A stretch of DNA of 64,000 bases from Inhella gelatinilytica (GCF_016093295.1 NZ_JAEDAL010000002.1:496001-560000), one strand, 5' to 3'; positions 7,579 through 19,560 are shown, counted from the stretch's first letter. The notes: generated from the letters alone by a model not told the origin. Program-made: numbers and translations.

Positions 7579-8673
7579 TCAGGCGGCCAGGGCCAAGTGG
7601 GCGGGGCGGGTCTTGAGCAGGCCGAACAGGTCTTTTGGGTTTTCGTTGTTCGGCACCAGCTCGATGGGCTGGCCGATGCCCAGTTCCTCGGCAGCGTCTT
7701 TCATGAAGGCCAGCGCAGCAAAGTCTTCGAGGGCGAAGCCAACGGAGTCGAACACGGTGACTTGGGCATCGCTCACGCGGCCCGACGCCTGGCCGGTCAG
7801 GACCCGCCAGAACTCGGTCACCGGGAAGTCGGCGGGCATTTGCTGCATGTCGCCTTCGATGCGCGACTGCGGTTCGAATTCACAGAACACGCTGCCCATC
7901 TCCAGCACGCCGCGGTGCAGTTCGGTCTTGCCCGGGCAGTCGCCGCCCACGCCGTTGACGTGCATGCCGGGCTCAATCATGTCCGGCGTGATGATGGTGG
8001 CGTTGGTCTTGTCCGCGGTGACGGTGGTGATGATGTCCACGCCCTTGACGGCCTCGGCGGTGCTGGCGCACACGGTGAGCGTCAGCCCTTGGCCCTGCAG
8101 GTTGGCGACCAGCTTGGCGGTGGCGGCCGGGTCCACGTCAAAGAGGCGCAGTTCGCGGACGCCGACGATGTCGCGGAAGGCCAGGGCCTGGAACTCGGCC
8201 TGGGCGCCATTGCCAATCAGCGCCATGCGGCGGCTGTTCGGGCGGGCCAGCACCCTGGCGGCCAGGGCCGAGGTGGCGGCGGTGCGGATGGCGGTGGTCA
8301 GCGTCAGCTCGGAAAGGAAGAGCGGGGCGCCGGTGGGCACGTCGGCCAGCACGCCAAAGGCCATCACGGTGGGCAGACCAAAGCGGGTGTTCTTGGGGTG
8401 GCCGTTGACGTACTTGAAGCTGAATTGTTGGTCGTCAGCGATGGGCATCAGCTCAATCACGCCGTCCTGCGAGTGGCAGGCGACGCGAGCGCTCTTGTCG
8501 AACGATTCCCAGCGGCGGAACTCGCGTTCGATGCGGTCGGCAATGCCGGTCAGGCAGGCCGACAGGCCTTTGCGCTGGATGAGCTGCACCATGTCGGACA
8601 CGCTGACAAAGGTGGTTTGCAGGCGGCGGGCGGTGGTGGTGGTGCTCATGATGCTGAGGGCTTGTGCTGACAT
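7579..8673 (-). CDS. Ornithine cyclodeaminase/mu-crystallin family enzyme
   Basis: A 364-residue NAD(P)-dependent enzyme of the ornithine cyclodeaminase/mu-crystallin superfamily; the closest function is conversion of ornithine to proline with loss of ammonia. The Rossmann segment is visible as L-I-G-N-G-A-Q-A-E-F, followed by a strand ending in D (L-F-D-V-D). The substrate-side signature K-Y-V-N-G-H-P-K-N and the G-M-H-V-N-G-V-G-G-D-C-P-G-K-T-E-L stretch are typical of true ornithine cyclodeaminases rather than of alanine dehydrogenase relatives. Alternative start at 8649 (eight residues shorter). It is divergent from apbC over about 230 bases and ends in a strong terminator. Confidence 0.85.
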   Translation of the reverse strand: MSAQALSIMSTTTTARRLQTTFVSVSDMVQLIQRKGLSACLTGIADRIEREFRRWESFDKSARVACHSQDGVIELMPIADDQQFSFKYVNGHPKNTRFGLPTVMAFGVLADVPTGAPLFLSELTLTTAIRTAATSALAARVLARPNSRRMALIGNGAQAEFQALAFRDIVGVRELRLFDVDPAATAKLVANLQGQGLTLTVCASTAEAVKGVDIITTVTADKTNATIITPDMIEPGMHVNGVGGDCPGKTELHRGVLEMGSVFCEFEPQSRIEGDMQQMPADFPVTEFWRVLTGQASGRVSDAQVTVFDSVGFALEDFAALAFMKDAAEELGIGQPIELVPNNENPKDLFGLLKTRPAHLALAA

Positions 8674-8907
8674 GGATGCCAGTGTCGCGAGACGCCGTGT
8701 TAATCGAAAGCGTAGAAATTGCTACAAAACATAAGGCTTGAACATCAAAACGGTAGATAAAAATATCGAAATGCTCAAAATCAGGGATTTCACGGAGAGC
8801 CCACGGCGGGCTCGGGGGCACTCGGGGCGGCGCAGCGCTGGCCGAAACCCGGCGCCTACACTCCCGCCCCGTTTGGCCGCTGATGGCCCGCCCGCAGGAA
8901 CATGACC

Positions 8908-9975
8908 ATGACCACGCCCCGTGAACAAGCCGCCTGGGACCGCCTCGCCACCCTGATCGACCCCGGCACCGGCCAGAGCTGGGTCGCCAGCAAGCAAGTG
9001 CAGTCCGTCCAAGAAACGGACGGACGCTTGGTGGTGGCGCTGACGCTGGGCTACCCGGCGGCCAGTCAGTGGCCGGCGCTGCAGGCCGAACTGACCGCCG
9101 CCCTTGGCGCGGACGAGGTGCGCCTGAGCACCCGCGTGGTGGCCCATGCCGTGCAGCGGGGGCTGGAGTTGATCCCCGGTGTCAAAAACCTGATCGTGGT
9201 GGGGTCAGGCAAGGGCGGGGTGGGCAAAAGCACCACCGCGGCCAACCTGGCGCTGGCCTTGCAGGCCGAAGGGGCGCGCGTGGGCTTGCTGGATGCTGAC
9301 ATTTACGGCCCTTCGGTGCCGACGATGCTGGGCGCCCAGGGCCAGCCCTCCAGCCCGGACGGCAAGAGCATGGAGCCCTTGAGCGCGCATGGCCTGCAAC
9401 TGATGTCCATCGGCTTCTTGGTGGCGCAAGACCAGGCCACCATCTGGCGTGGGCCCATGGCCACCCAAGCGCTGGAGCAACTGCTGCGCCAAACCCGCTG
9501 GGACGATTTGGATTACCTGGTGGTGGACCTGCCGCCTGGAACGGGCGACATTCAGCTGACCCTGGCCCAGCGGGTGCCGGTGACGGGCGCGGTGATCGTC
9601 ACCACGCCGCAGGACGTAGCCCTGCTGGACGCCCGCAAGGCCGCTCGCATGTTTGAGAAGGTCAGCGTGCCCATGCTGGGCCTGGTGGAGAACATGTCGG
9701 TGTTCTGCTGCCCGAATTGCGGTCACAGTGAGCCCATCTTTGGGGCCGACGGCGGCAAACGCCTGGCCGAAGAATTGGGCCTGCCCTTCCTGGGCGAGTT
9801 GCCGCTGCTGCGCCGCGTGCGGGAGCTCAGCGACGCCGGCATGCCGCCGGTGGTGGCCGAGCCGGCCAGCGAGGTGGCCCAGCGCTACCGCGCGCTGGCG
9901 CGCCAGGTCGGCGCGGCGGTGGCCCAACTGGGCAAGGACTATTCAAGCAAGCTGCCCAAGGTGGTCAAGGCCTAA
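8908..9975 (+). CDS. apbC: Iron-sulfur cluster carrier protein, Mrp/ApbC family P-loop ATPase
   Basis: A 355-residue Mrp-type NTPase that carries Fe-S clusters to apoproteins in the cytoplasm. An N-terminal MIP18/DUF59-like domain (about 1-95) is followed by the deviant Walker A motif G101-K-G-G-V-G-K-S-T and the ATPase core. The cluster-binding C-x-x-C lies around residues 266-270 (F-C-C-P-N-C-G). Of two nearby ATG codons, 8908 is preferred: AGGA at 8896-8899 has a proper eight-base spacing to it, whereas it is only two bases from the ATG at 8902. Single gene, divergent from the cyclodeaminase-like gene. Confidence 0.93.
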   Translation: MTTPREQAAWDRLATLIDPGTGQSWVASKQVQSVQETDGRLVVALTLGYPAASQWPALQAELTAALGADEVRLSTRVVAHAVQRGLELIPGVKNLIVVGSGKGGVGKSTTAANLALALQAEGARVGLLDADIYGPSVPTMLGAQGQPSSPDGKSMEPLSAHGLQLMSIGFLVAQDQATIWRGPMATQALEQLLRQTRWDDLDYLVVDLPPGTGDIQLTLAQRVPVTGAVIVTTPQDVALLDARKAARMFEKVSVPMLGLVENMSVFCCPNCGHSEPIFGADGGKRLAEELGLPFLGELPLLRRVRELSDAGMPPVVAEPASEVAQRYRALARQVGAAVAQLGKDYSSKLPKVVKA

Positions 9976-10037
9976 GAAGCCGCGGGCAGGGCCGCCGCGG
10001 CGCGTTGCATGGCTGCGGGGTTTTGACGCTGCTTTGT

Positions 10038-10391
10038 CTACAGCGCCATGTCGCGCAGGCGGCGCGGGCCGGCGCGGTGTTCCACCTCGCTCCACAGCGC
10101 CTGCGCCCAACCCAACTGATGCGCGGCCTGCAGCCCGACGAAGACGGGGGCGAGCGCCCAGTTGATCCAGCCCAGGGCGGGGCGCCGCCCTTCGTACCAG
10201 TGGCCCACGGCTTGCAGCAGAAAACCCGACGCGGCACTGGCTACCGCCCACCCCGTATAGGCCCAGTCCAGGAGCAACAAGCTGATCCCCATCATCACCA
10301 TGGGCACGCCCCAGCAGTGCAGCACGATGTTGCGGGGGTCGCGGTGGGCCGCGGCGTAGCGGATCAGGGGAGGCTGGTGATGAAAGTGCAT
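10038..10391 (-). CDS. DUF962/Mpo1-like membrane protein
   Basis: A 117-residue integral membrane protein with three to four hydrophobic segments. It matches the DUF962 (Mpo1-like) family through H-R-D-P-R-N-I-V-L-H-C-W-G near the N terminus and G-H-W-Y-E-G-R-R-P in the middle. The yeast member Mpo1 is a 2-hydroxy fatty acid dioxygenase; the histidines it shares with bacterial members may bind iron. The bacterial role is not established. It converges with apbC and is divergent from moaE. Confidence 0.75.
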   Translation of the reverse strand: MHFHHQPPLIRYAAAHRDPRNIVLHCWGVPMVMMGISLLLLDWAYTGWAVASAASGFLLQAVGHWYEGRRPALGWINWALAPVFVGLQAAHQLGWAQALWSEVEHRAGPRRLRDMAL

Positions 10392-10528
10392 GGCTCACCT
10401 CTGGAAGGAGGGAATGGGCCGATTGTGCAGCGAAGGGGAGCCCCGTGGGGTGCCACAATTTCTCGCATGAGCGCGTCGGACCGTTTCCAAGCGCGAATCC
10501 CGGCGCGCATGGCGCGGAGGAAATCCCA

Positions 10529-10990
10529 TTGAGCGTTCACATTTGCGATCAGCCCCTGGATTTGAGCGAAGCCTGGCGTCAGGCCGTGGCGGCTGACGTG
10601 GGGGCCATCGCCAGTTTCCTGGGCGTGGTGCGGGACGCGCCGGGCGGCGGCCTACAAGCCTTGGAGTTGGAACACTACCCCGGCATGACCGAGGCGTGCA
10701 TCCGGCGCATGGTTGACGAGGCGCGACAGCGCTTCGCCCTGACCCATGCGGAGATTTGGCACCGGGTGGGGCGCTTGCCGGTGGGGGAGCCCATCGTCTA
10801 CGTGCTGACCGCCAGTCCGCACCGCCAAGCCAGTCTGGACGGTTGCGCGTTCTTGATTGACTACCTCAAGACGCAAGCCCCGTTTTGGAAGAAAGAACAT
10901 GGCCCGTGGGGTGCGGAGTGGGTGGATGCGCGCGAGGCCGACGATGCCGCCCTGGCCCGCTGGGGCCTGAACCTGAGCAACGCGGCATGA
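10529..10990 (+). CDS. moaE: Molybdopterin synthase catalytic subunit (TTG start)
   Basis: A 153-residue MoaE, the large subunit of molybdopterin synthase, which inserts dithiolene sulfurs from MoaD thiocarboxylate into precursor Z. Visible signatures are the substrate-site region R-V-G-R-L-P-V-G-E and the C-terminal P-F-W-K-K-E motif. The start is a rare TTG: at 10529-10531 it follows GGAGG at 10516-10520 with ideal spacing, and the family-typical N terminus V-H-I-C begins right after it. No ATG or GTG in frame fits better, and the extension to 10445 lacks similarity. moaD is not adjacent. The stop overlaps the start of crcB. Confidence 0.9.
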   Translation: MSVHICDQPLDLSEAWRQAVAADVGAIASFLGVVRDAPGGGLQALELEHYPGMTEACIRRMVDEARQRFALTHAEIWHRVGRLPVGEPIVYVLTASPHRQASLDGCAFLIDYLKTQAPFWKKEHGPWGAEWVDAREADDAALARWGLNLSNAA

Positions 10991-11388
10991 GCGCGCCCCT
11001 CGCGCTGCATACCGGGGTGGCGGGCCTGGCGGTTTTTTTGGGGGCGGGCAGCGGCGCACTCCTGCGCTGGGGCTTGGCGCTGGCGTGGAACCGGCCTGGC
11101 GCGGCGTGGCCCTGGGGCACCGTGGCGGCCAACGGCCTGGGCGGCTTGTTGATTGGGGTGCTGCTGGGGTGGTTGGCCCAAAGGCCGGAGATGAGCCCGT
11201 TGTGGCGTTTGGCACTCGGGACCGGGTTCCTGGGCGGGTTGACGACGTTTTCGACCTTCTCGGCCGAGGTGGTGAACCTCCTGCAGCAGGGAGATTGGGC
11301 GGCGGGCTTGGGGCTCGCGGCCCTGCACCTGCTGGGCTCGCTGCTGCTCACCGCGCTGGGCTTCGTGCTGGCCGCCCGTTGGGCTTAA
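10987..11388 (+). CDS. crcB: Fluoride exporter CrcB/Fluc
   Basis: A 133-residue dual-topology fluoride channel/exporter with four hydrophobic helices. Family motifs are present: G-A-G-S-G-A-L-L-R-W in helix one, A-A-N-G-L-G-G-L-L-I-G in helix two and G-F-L-G-G-L-T-T-F-S-T-F in helix three, which contains the pore Phe/Thr/Ser residues. The ATG at 10987 overlaps the moaE stop (ATGA), so expression is coupled to moaE. I see no room for a crcB-type fluoride riboswitch, because the upstream sequence is moaE coding sequence. Confidence 0.92.
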   Translation: MSAPLALHTGVAGLAVFLGAGSGALLRWGLALAWNRPGAAWPWGTVAANGLGGLLIGVLLGWLAQRPEMSPLWRLALGTGFLGGLTTFSTFSAEVVNLLQQGDWAAGLGLAALHLLGSLLLTALGFVLAARWA

Positions 11389-11475
11389 AGCCGAACGCGC
11401 AGACCCAACCGCGTCTTATGGGCGCTGGCGTTTCCGCGATGGGCGGTGAGCGGCCCGCGCTCTACAGTGCCGCCC

Positions 11476-12723
11476 ATGGTTCTCAATGCAATCTGGGCCG
11501 CCTTCATCCTGGTGGGCTTCGTTGTCGCGCTGATCAAGCTGTTTCAGGGCGACGTCACCATCTTTACCAAGATCCTCACGGGGCTCTTCGACACGGCCAA
11601 GACGGGTTTTGATATCTCGCTGGGGCTGGTTGGCGTCATGAGCCTGTGGCTGGGCATCATGAAGATTGGCGAGCGGGCTGGCTTGATCACGCTGTTTGCG
11701 CGCGCGCTCGACCCGCTGTTCCGGCGCATCTTTCCGGACATCCCCCGGGGGCACCCGGCCAGCGGCAGTATGGTGATGAACTTCAGCGCCAACATGCTGG
11801 GCCTGGACAACGCCGCCACGCCGCTGGGCCTCAAGGCCATGCGCGAGTTGCAGGAGATCAACCCCGACAAGGAGGTGGCCAGCAACCCCATGATCATGTT
11901 CCTGGTGCTGAACACGGCGGGGGTGACCTTGATCCCCACCTCGGTGATCGCCATCCGGCAGAGCATGGCGGCCAGTCAGGGCCTGACGAATTTCAATGCG
12001 GCGGACATCTTCCTGCCCACGCTGATTGCCACCTTCGTGTCGTTCTGCGCGGCGCTGATCGTGGTGGCGCGCCTGCAGCGCATCCCCTTGCTCAATGCGC
12101 CCATGGCCGCCTTTTTTCTGGGCTTCGGCGGGCTGATGGCGGGGCTTTACGCGTGGCTCGCCGGCCTGCCCGCTGCGGAGGTGGCCCGCACCATCGGCCT
12201 GATTGGCAGCTTGGTGATCGTGGGCGTCATTGCGCTCTTTGTGGCTGTGGGCGTGCTGCGGCGCGTCAACGTCTACGAGGCGTTTGTCGACGGCGCCAAG
12301 GACGGATTCCAGGTGGCGGTGACCATCATTCCCTACCTGATCGCCATCCTGGTGGCGATCTCGGTGTTTCGCACCACCGGGGGCATGGATTACCTCGTGG
12401 GCGCAGTGGGCTCGGTCGTGGGGGCGTTGGGCTTCAACACCGACTGGGTTGCGGCCCTTCCCGTGGGCTTGATGCGCCCGCTCTCCGGCAGTGGGGCCCG
12501 GGGCTTGATGGTGGACGTGATGACGACCTACGGAGTCAACTCATTCCAGGGCACACTGGCCTGCATCATCCAGGGCTCGACCGAGACCACTTTTTACGTG
12601 TTGGCGGTCTATTTCGGCAGCGTCAACATCCGCAACACGCGCTACGCCCTGGCCTGCGGACTCTTTGCTGACTTCGTCGCCCTGGTGGCGGCGATTGCCG
12701 TGGCCTATGCGTTCTTCCACTGA
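11476..12723 (+). CDS. Fused SpmA-SpmB-like nucleoside-recognition (Gate) domain membrane protein
   Basis: A 415-residue polytopic membrane protein. The N-terminal half resembles SpmA (D-P-L-F-R-R-I-F-P, then M-N-F-S-A-N-M-L-G-L-D-N-A-A-T-P-L-G) and the C-terminal half resembles SpmB (F-V-D-G-A-K-D-G-F, then R-P-L-S-G-S-G-A-R-G). In Bacillus, SpmA and SpmB are separate spore maturation proteins required for core dehydration; fused forms are widespread in non-sporulating proteobacteria, where the transported solute is unknown. The ATG at 11476 was chosen over the open frame from 11446, which adds ten non-hydrophobic residues. Stands alone between crcB and a convergent hypothetical gene. Confidence 0.82.
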   Translation: MVLNAIWAAFILVGFVVALIKLFQGDVTIFTKILTGLFDTAKTGFDISLGLVGVMSLWLGIMKIGERAGLITLFARALDPLFRRIFPDIPRGHPASGSMVMNFSANMLGLDNAATPLGLKAMRELQEINPDKEVASNPMIMFLVLNTAGVTLIPTSVIAIRQSMAASQGLTNFNAADIFLPTLIATFVSFCAALIVVARLQRIPLLNAPMAAFFLGFGGLMAGLYAWLAGLPAAEVARTIGLIGSLVIVGVIALFVAVGVLRRVNVYEAFVDGAKDGFQVAVTIIPYLIAILVAISVFRTTGGMDYLVGAVGSVVGALGFNTDWVAALPVGLMRPLSGSGARGLMVDVMTTYGVNSFQGTLACIIQGSTETTFYVLAVYFGSVNIRNTRYALACGLFADFVALVAAIAVAYAFFH

Positions 12724-12749
12724 GCGGCGGGACGCACGGGCCCGCAGCC

Positions 12750-13286
12750 TCAGTTGAGCAAACGGCTGGGGGCCGGCACCGCCGGTGCGGCCTGGGTGGC
12801 GGCGGCGGGCGGGTCCTCGATGCCCCACTCCGATTCACGCAGGGCCTTGAGCATGAGCTCGCGCACCGCGGTCACCATGGACTGGGCCAGTTGCAGGCCG
12901 AGCTTGCGGCCTTGCGCGTCCAACACGCTGAAGCCCAATTGACCGGGTTGCATCTGCATTTGCACCTCATGGGCCAGCAGCGGCAGCGGGCCCAGCGGCT
13001 GCTCCAGATTGCTTTCGTCAAACGGGGTCTTGAAGTCGGATTTCTTCAAGTTTTCGGCCCGCGCGGATTCCACCAGCATCTCCCGGGCTTCGGGGTGCAG
13101 GGTGGCCTGCGAGGCCAGGGCGGCGGAGCTGATCTTTGCCAGGCTGTCATTGAAGGCCGGCCACAGGCGAATGGCCAAGCGACGGGTGATCCACACCGGG
13201 TACAACTGGTTCTGCCGGCTGCGGATTCGCATCAGGAGCCGGTCTTCATTGCGGTCGTAGACGACCGAGATCTGGTGAATATCCAT
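12750..13286 (-). CDS. Conserved hypothetical protein
   Basis: A 178-residue soluble protein with no signal peptide or membrane segment. The N-terminal half (M-D-I-H-Q-I-S-V-V-Y-D-R-N-E-D-R-L-L-M-R-I) looks like beta strands; the middle contains basic helices and the tail is Ala/Pro-rich. The ATG at 13286 gives a clean start; the longer open frame to 13445 would run through the divergent clpB promoter and start, so it is rejected. I do not recognise the family with confidence. It is divergent from clpB, with only about 30 bases between its start and the clpB heat-shock promoter, so the two may share regulation. Confidence 0.65.
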   Translation of the reverse strand: MDIHQISVVYDRNEDRLLMRIRSRQNQLYPVWITRRLAIRLWPAFNDSLAKISSAALASQATLHPEAREMLVESARAENLKKSDFKTPFDESNLEQPLGPLPLLAHEVQMQMQPGQLGFSVLDAQGRKLGLQLAQSMVTAVRELMLKALRESEWGIEDPPAAATQAAPAVPAPSRLLN

Positions 13287-13318
13287 GGCGCCATTCTCGC
13301 AAGGGCAGCGAAAAGGGG

Positions 13319-13346
13319 CTTGAAACCGGCGAAGACTGCCCCATGT
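13319..13346 (+). promoter_or_regulatory. RpoH (sigma-32) heat-shock promoter of clpB
   Basis: CTTGAAA at 13319-13325, a 13-base spacer, and CCCCATGT at 13339-13346 match the sigma-32 consensus -35 and -10 elements essentially perfectly. The expected transcript start is close to 13353, just before the AGGAGGAG ribosome binding site and the clpB ATG at 13369. Confidence 0.88.
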
Positions 13347-13368
13347 CGGGATCAGGAGGAGTTCAACC

Positions 13369-15960
<2,592 letters not shown>

Positions 15961-15962
15961 CC

Positions 15963-16652
15963 ATGGGGTTGTTGCGGCGAGAAGCCCTCAAACACGCTGC
16001 CCTGAGCGCAGGGGCGTGCACGGTGCTGGGCCGGGTGGCACTCGCAGCGCCCCAATCCACCACCCCGCCCGCTAAAACGGCCTCACATGCGGCCTTCCGC
16101 CCCGCCCCCCGTGAGATGTGGGTACGGGTGGAGACGGAGCTCGGGGCTTTCGTGGTGGCGCTGTACCCCGACTGGGCACCGCTCACAGTGGCGAACTTCC
16201 TGGCCTATGTGGAGGCCAAGGCGCTAGATGGTGCCTCGGTATACCGCATCGTGACGCGAAAGAATCAGCCTGCGGGTCCGCCCCAGATTGAGGTGGTGCA
16301 GTGGGGCATCAATGCCCCGCCGGGGCGTCGCCCCTTGCGGCCTCCCGTCGCGCACGAAAGCACGCAGCAAACAGGGCTGAGGCACTTGGACGGCACCCTT
16401 TCCATGGCGCGCCTGGCGGTCGGGAGCGCCAGCTCGGAGTTCTTTATCTGCGTAGGCGACCAACCGGAGCTGGATTACGGCGGACGTCGCCAGCCCGATG
16501 GCCAAGGCTTCGCGGCCTTTGGTCGGGTGGTCCAAGGCATGGAGGTGGTGCGGGCTTTGCATGCCCGGGGCGGGGCCGAACAGTTCCTGCCCCAGCCCCT
16601 GCTGGTGCGGCGGGTGCGGCGGGTGAACGATCCCCAGCCTTCGAATTCCTGA
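15963..16652 (+). CDS. Exported cyclophilin-type peptidylprolyl isomerase
   Basis: A 229-residue cyclophilin-like protein with an N-terminal export signal that has a twin-arginine-like start (L-L-R-R-E-A-L-K) and a hydrophobic stretch ending A-L-A-A-P. The isomerase core runs from about residue 50 ([18 protein letters not shown]). Classical active-site residues are only partly kept: the region [11 protein letters not shown] and S-S-E-F-F-I match the catalytic belt, but the F-H-R-V-I motif is replaced by Y-R-I-V. ATG 15963 lies two bases after the clpB stop; a TTG at 15957 overlaps it. A periplasmic folding role is likely; activity may be reduced. Confidence 0.82.
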   Translation: MGLLRREALKHAALSAGACTVLGRVALAAPQSTTPPAKTASHAAFRPAPREMWVRVETELGAFVVALYPDWAPLTVANFLAYVEAKALDGASVYRIVTRKNQPAGPPQIEVVQWGINAPPGRRPLRPPVAHESTQQTGLRHLDGTLSMARLAVGSASSEFFICVGDQPELDYGGRRQPDGQGFAAFGRVVQGMEVVRALHARGGAEQFLPQPLLVRRVRRVNDPQPSNS

Positions 16653-16699
16653 GCGCGAGCTTGCTCGAATCGACGGGGGCACCCGCCACAATCGCGGGC

Positions 16700-18301
16700 A
16701 TGACTGCTGCTGTCGCTGAAACTCCCGTGGTCATCGTTGGGGCCGGTTTGGCTGGCCTTACGGTGGCATTGCATCTGGCCGACCACATGCCCGTCTGGGT
16801 CCTGGCTAAACGCCAATTGGGCGAGGCGGCCACCGCCTGGGCCCAAGGTGGCATCGTTGGTGTGCTGGGCAGTGACGACTCCATCGACAGCCACGTGCGG
16901 GATACGGCCGATGCGGGAGCGGGGCTGGTGGACGAGGCCACGGCCCGATTCATTGCCGAGCGCAGTGCTGACGCGGTCACTTGGTTGCTCGACCAGGGCG
17001 TGCCCTTCACCCCGGATACCGAAGGCCCGCTGGGCCTGCACCTTACCCGCGAAGGGGGCCACGCCGTGCGCCGTATTGCGCATGCGGCGGACGCCACCGG
17101 CAAGGCCATCCACGAAGCCCTGCTGGCCAAGGCCCTTGCCCACCCCAATATCCAATTGCGGGAGCGCTGGATGGCGGTGGACTTGATCACCAGCCGCCAC
17201 CTCAAGCGCGATGAACCCACGCGCTGCTATGGCGTGTACGCGCTCAATATTGATGCGGGGCGTGTGGAAACGGTGACGGCGCGAGCGGTGGTGCTCGCCA
17301 CGGGGGGCGCGGGCAAGGTTTATCGCTACACGACCAATCCGGATACCGCCACGGGTGACGGCGTGGCGATGGCGTGGCGTGCCGGGTGCCGGGTGGCCAA
17401 CATGGAATTCATCCAATTCCACCCGACCTGTCTTTACCACCCCCAGGAACGCAGCTTCCTCATTACGGAGGCGCTGCGCGGGGAGGGCGGGCACCTGAAA
17501 CTGCCCAACGGGCACCGTTTCATGCCCGACCACGACGAGCGCGCGGAATTGGCCCCGCGTGACATCGTGGCCCGCGCCATTGACTTCGAGATGAAGAAGC
17601 ACGGCGTGGACCACGTGTGGCTCGATGCCCGGCATTTGGGGGAGGACTTCCTGAAGGGCCACTTCCCGACCATTCACGCCCGTTGCCTGCAGCTGGGTAT
17701 TGATATCGCTCGGCAAATGATCCCGGTGGTGCCCGCGGTGCATTTCACCTGCGGGGGTGTGGTGACCGATTTGGACGGTCGTGCGGACTTGCCCGGCCTC
17801 TTTGCTGTGGGCGAAACCGGGTACACCGGGTTGCATGGGGCAAATCGATTGGCCAGCAACAGCCTGCTGGAATGTGTGGTGCTCGGTCGCACGTGCGCGG
17901 CGCGGATTGGACGGGACATCCCCTCCCCCGTCCCGGCCTTGCCGGCTTGGGACGAAAGTCAGGTCCACAACGCCGATGAGCAGGTGGTCATCGCCCACAA
18001 CTGGGACGAGTTGCGCCTCCTGATGTGGAACTACGTGGGCATCGTGCGGACCACCAAACGCTTGGAGCGGGCGCTGCACCGCATCGAGTTGTTGCGGGCC
18101 GAAACCCTGGAGTACTACGCCAACTTTCGGGTCACCCGCGACTTGCTGGAATTGCGCAATCTGGTCGATTGCGCCGAGTTGATCGTGCGTTCTGCTCTGA
18201 TGCGCCATGAGAGCCGCGGTTTGCACTACAGCCGCGATTTTCCGGAGACCCTGCCGGTGAGTTTCCCCACCTTGCTGATCCCGCCCACACGGCGCGCCTG
18301 A
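16700..18301 (+). CDS. nadB: L-aspartate oxidase
   Basis: A 533-residue FAD-dependent flavoprotein that oxidises L-aspartate to iminoaspartate, the first step of de novo NAD synthesis. It has the N-terminal G-A-G-L-A-G FAD motif, the family stretch W-A-Q-G-G-I-V-G, the active-site strand [10 protein letters not shown] and the C-terminal helical domain of the succinate dehydrogenase/fumarate reductase superfamily. The ATG at 16700 fits the homologous start; the open frame back to 16301 lies in the cyclophilin gene. nadA and nadC are not in the window. Confidence 0.95.
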   Translation: MTAAVAETPVVIVGAGLAGLTVALHLADHMPVWVLAKRQLGEAATAWAQGGIVGVLGSDDSIDSHVRDTADAGAGLVDEATARFIAERSADAVTWLLDQGVPFTPDTEGPLGLHLTREGGHAVRRIAHAADATGKAIHEALLAKALAHPNIQLRERWMAVDLITSRHLKRDEPTRCYGVYALNIDAGRVETVTARAVVLATGGAGKVYRYTTNPDTATGDGVAMAWRAGCRVANMEFIQFHPTCLYHPQERSFLITEALRGEGGHLKLPNGHRFMPDHDERAELAPRDIVARAIDFEMKKHGVDHVWLDARHLGEDFLKGHFPTIHARCLQLGIDIARQMIPVVPAVHFTCGGVVTDLDGRADLPGLFAVGETGYTGLHGANRLASNSLLECVVLGRTCAARIGRDIPSPVPALPAWDESQVHNADEQVVIAHNWDELRLLMWNYVGIVRTTKRLERALHRIELLRAETLEYYANFRVTRDLLELRNLVDCAELIVRSALMRHESRGLHYSRDFPETLPVSFPTLLIPPTRRA

Positions 18302-18330
18302 TTATTGGGCCGTTCGGCCCGGCCTTGCCC

Positions 18331-19542
18331 ATGACGACTCTTGCTCTGTCCCCGGACGCTCAGCGCCGCGCCGATTGGTCCACCATTTCCTGGGTTGGCC
18401 TGGCCCACGGGACAAGCCATTTTTTTCACTTGCTGCTGCCGCCTTTGTTCCCGGTCTTCGCCCAAAGCTTTGGGCTGAGTTGGGCCCAGATGGGGCTGCT
18501 GGTGACCGTTTTTTATGCGGTTTCGGGGGTGGGGCAGGCGATTTCCGGGTTCTGGGTGGATCGTCTCGGGGCCCGGCCCGCGCTGATCGCCGCCATGGGG
18601 TTCTTTGCCTTGGGTGCGTTGGCTGCGGGCTTGGCGCAGGGGTACGGCGGGCTGGTGCTGGCCGCTGCGTTGGCGGGCTTGGGCAATGCACCCATGCACC
18701 CCGCGGATTTTTCAATCCTGAACCAGCGGGTGGACCGCGCGCGCCTCGGGCATGCGTACTCCGTCCATGGCATCAGCGGGAACTTGGGCTGGTCCCTGAT
18801 GCCGGTGCTGGCGGCCAGTGTGTTGGCTGCGGGTTGGCACTGGCGGTGGGTCTATGCCGTGGCGGCCCTGTGGGCGCTGCTCATGATGGCGGCCCTGGTC
18901 GGCCAGCGTGAGGCGCTGCGCACGGAGCCCGTGCGGCGGGCGGCGGCAGGCCCCGCCGAGCCCCACCCCTTTGCGTTTCTGCGGCTGCCGTCCATCTGGT
19001 TGTGCTTTTCGTTCTTTCTATTCACCACGGCAGCCTTGGCGGCCCTTCAGAGTTTTGCGCCCGCTGCCCTGGCGGCGCTGCACAAACAAGACGCGGCCAC
19101 GCTCAGCCTGGTGGTGACGGCCTACATGCTGTGCAGCGCCCTGGGCATGGTGCTCGGCGGCTTTTGGGTTGGGCGCTCCCAGCGCTTGGAGCGCCACATT
19201 GCGTGGGCGCTCAGTGGCGCCGCCCTGCTGCTCGTGTTGGCCATGGTGCCCGGTCTGCCCTTGGGCGGGGCCATGGCGCTGGTGGCGCTTGCGGGGCTGG
19301 GCACCGGTTTGGCGGGGCCGTCGCGGGACTTATTGGTCAAACAATCCGCCCCACCGGGTGCGACGGGGCGGGTGGTCGGAACGGTGTACTCCGGCCTGGA
19401 TTTGGGCTTCGCTGTGGCGGCTCCGCTGGCGGGCGCCTTGCTGGATGCCGGATGGCCTCGGGGCCTGTTTGGCTTTGCCGCTGCGGCTTTGCTGCTGGCG
19501 CTGGCAGCTGCGCAACTGGTCAGGCGATGGACGCCCCGCTGA
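18331..19542 (+). CDS. MFS transporter, fosmidomycin-resistance-like
   Basis: A 403-residue major facilitator with twelve predicted helices. The helix 1 stretch G-L-A-H-G-T-S-H-F-F-H and the helix 4 motif G-N-A-P-M-H-P-A-D-F resemble the Fsr/fosmidomycin-resistance subgroup and related permeases. The loop 2-3 motif is G-F-W-V-D-R-L-G-A-R-P. The ATG at 18331 is preferred to the TTG at 18325. The substrate is not predictable. It follows nadB by 29 bases on the same strand but has no obvious link to NAD synthesis. Confidence 0.85.
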   Translation: MTTLALSPDAQRRADWSTISWVGLAHGTSHFFHLLLPPLFPVFAQSFGLSWAQMGLLVTVFYAVSGVGQAISGFWVDRLGARPALIAAMGFFALGALAAGLAQGYGGLVLAAALAGLGNAPMHPADFSILNQRVDRARLGHAYSVHGISGNLGWSLMPVLAASVLAAGWHWRWVYAVAALWALLMMAALVGQREALRTEPVRRAAAGPAEPHPFAFLRLPSIWLCFSFFLFTTAALAALQSFAPAALAALHKQDAATLSLVVTAYMLCSALGMVLGGFWVGRSQRLERHIAWALSGAALLLVLAMVPGLPLGGAMALVALAGLGTGLAGPSRDLLVKQSAPPGATGRVVGTVYSGLDLGFAVAAPLAGALLDAGWPRGLFGFAAAALLLALAAAQLVRRWTPR

Positions 19543-19560
19543 CCGCCGCGCGGGGGTGGC

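Noticed and set aside
10885..10987. Fluoride riboswitch for crcB
   Set aside because: The sequence upstream is moaE coding sequence and no riboswitch-like fold is apparent.
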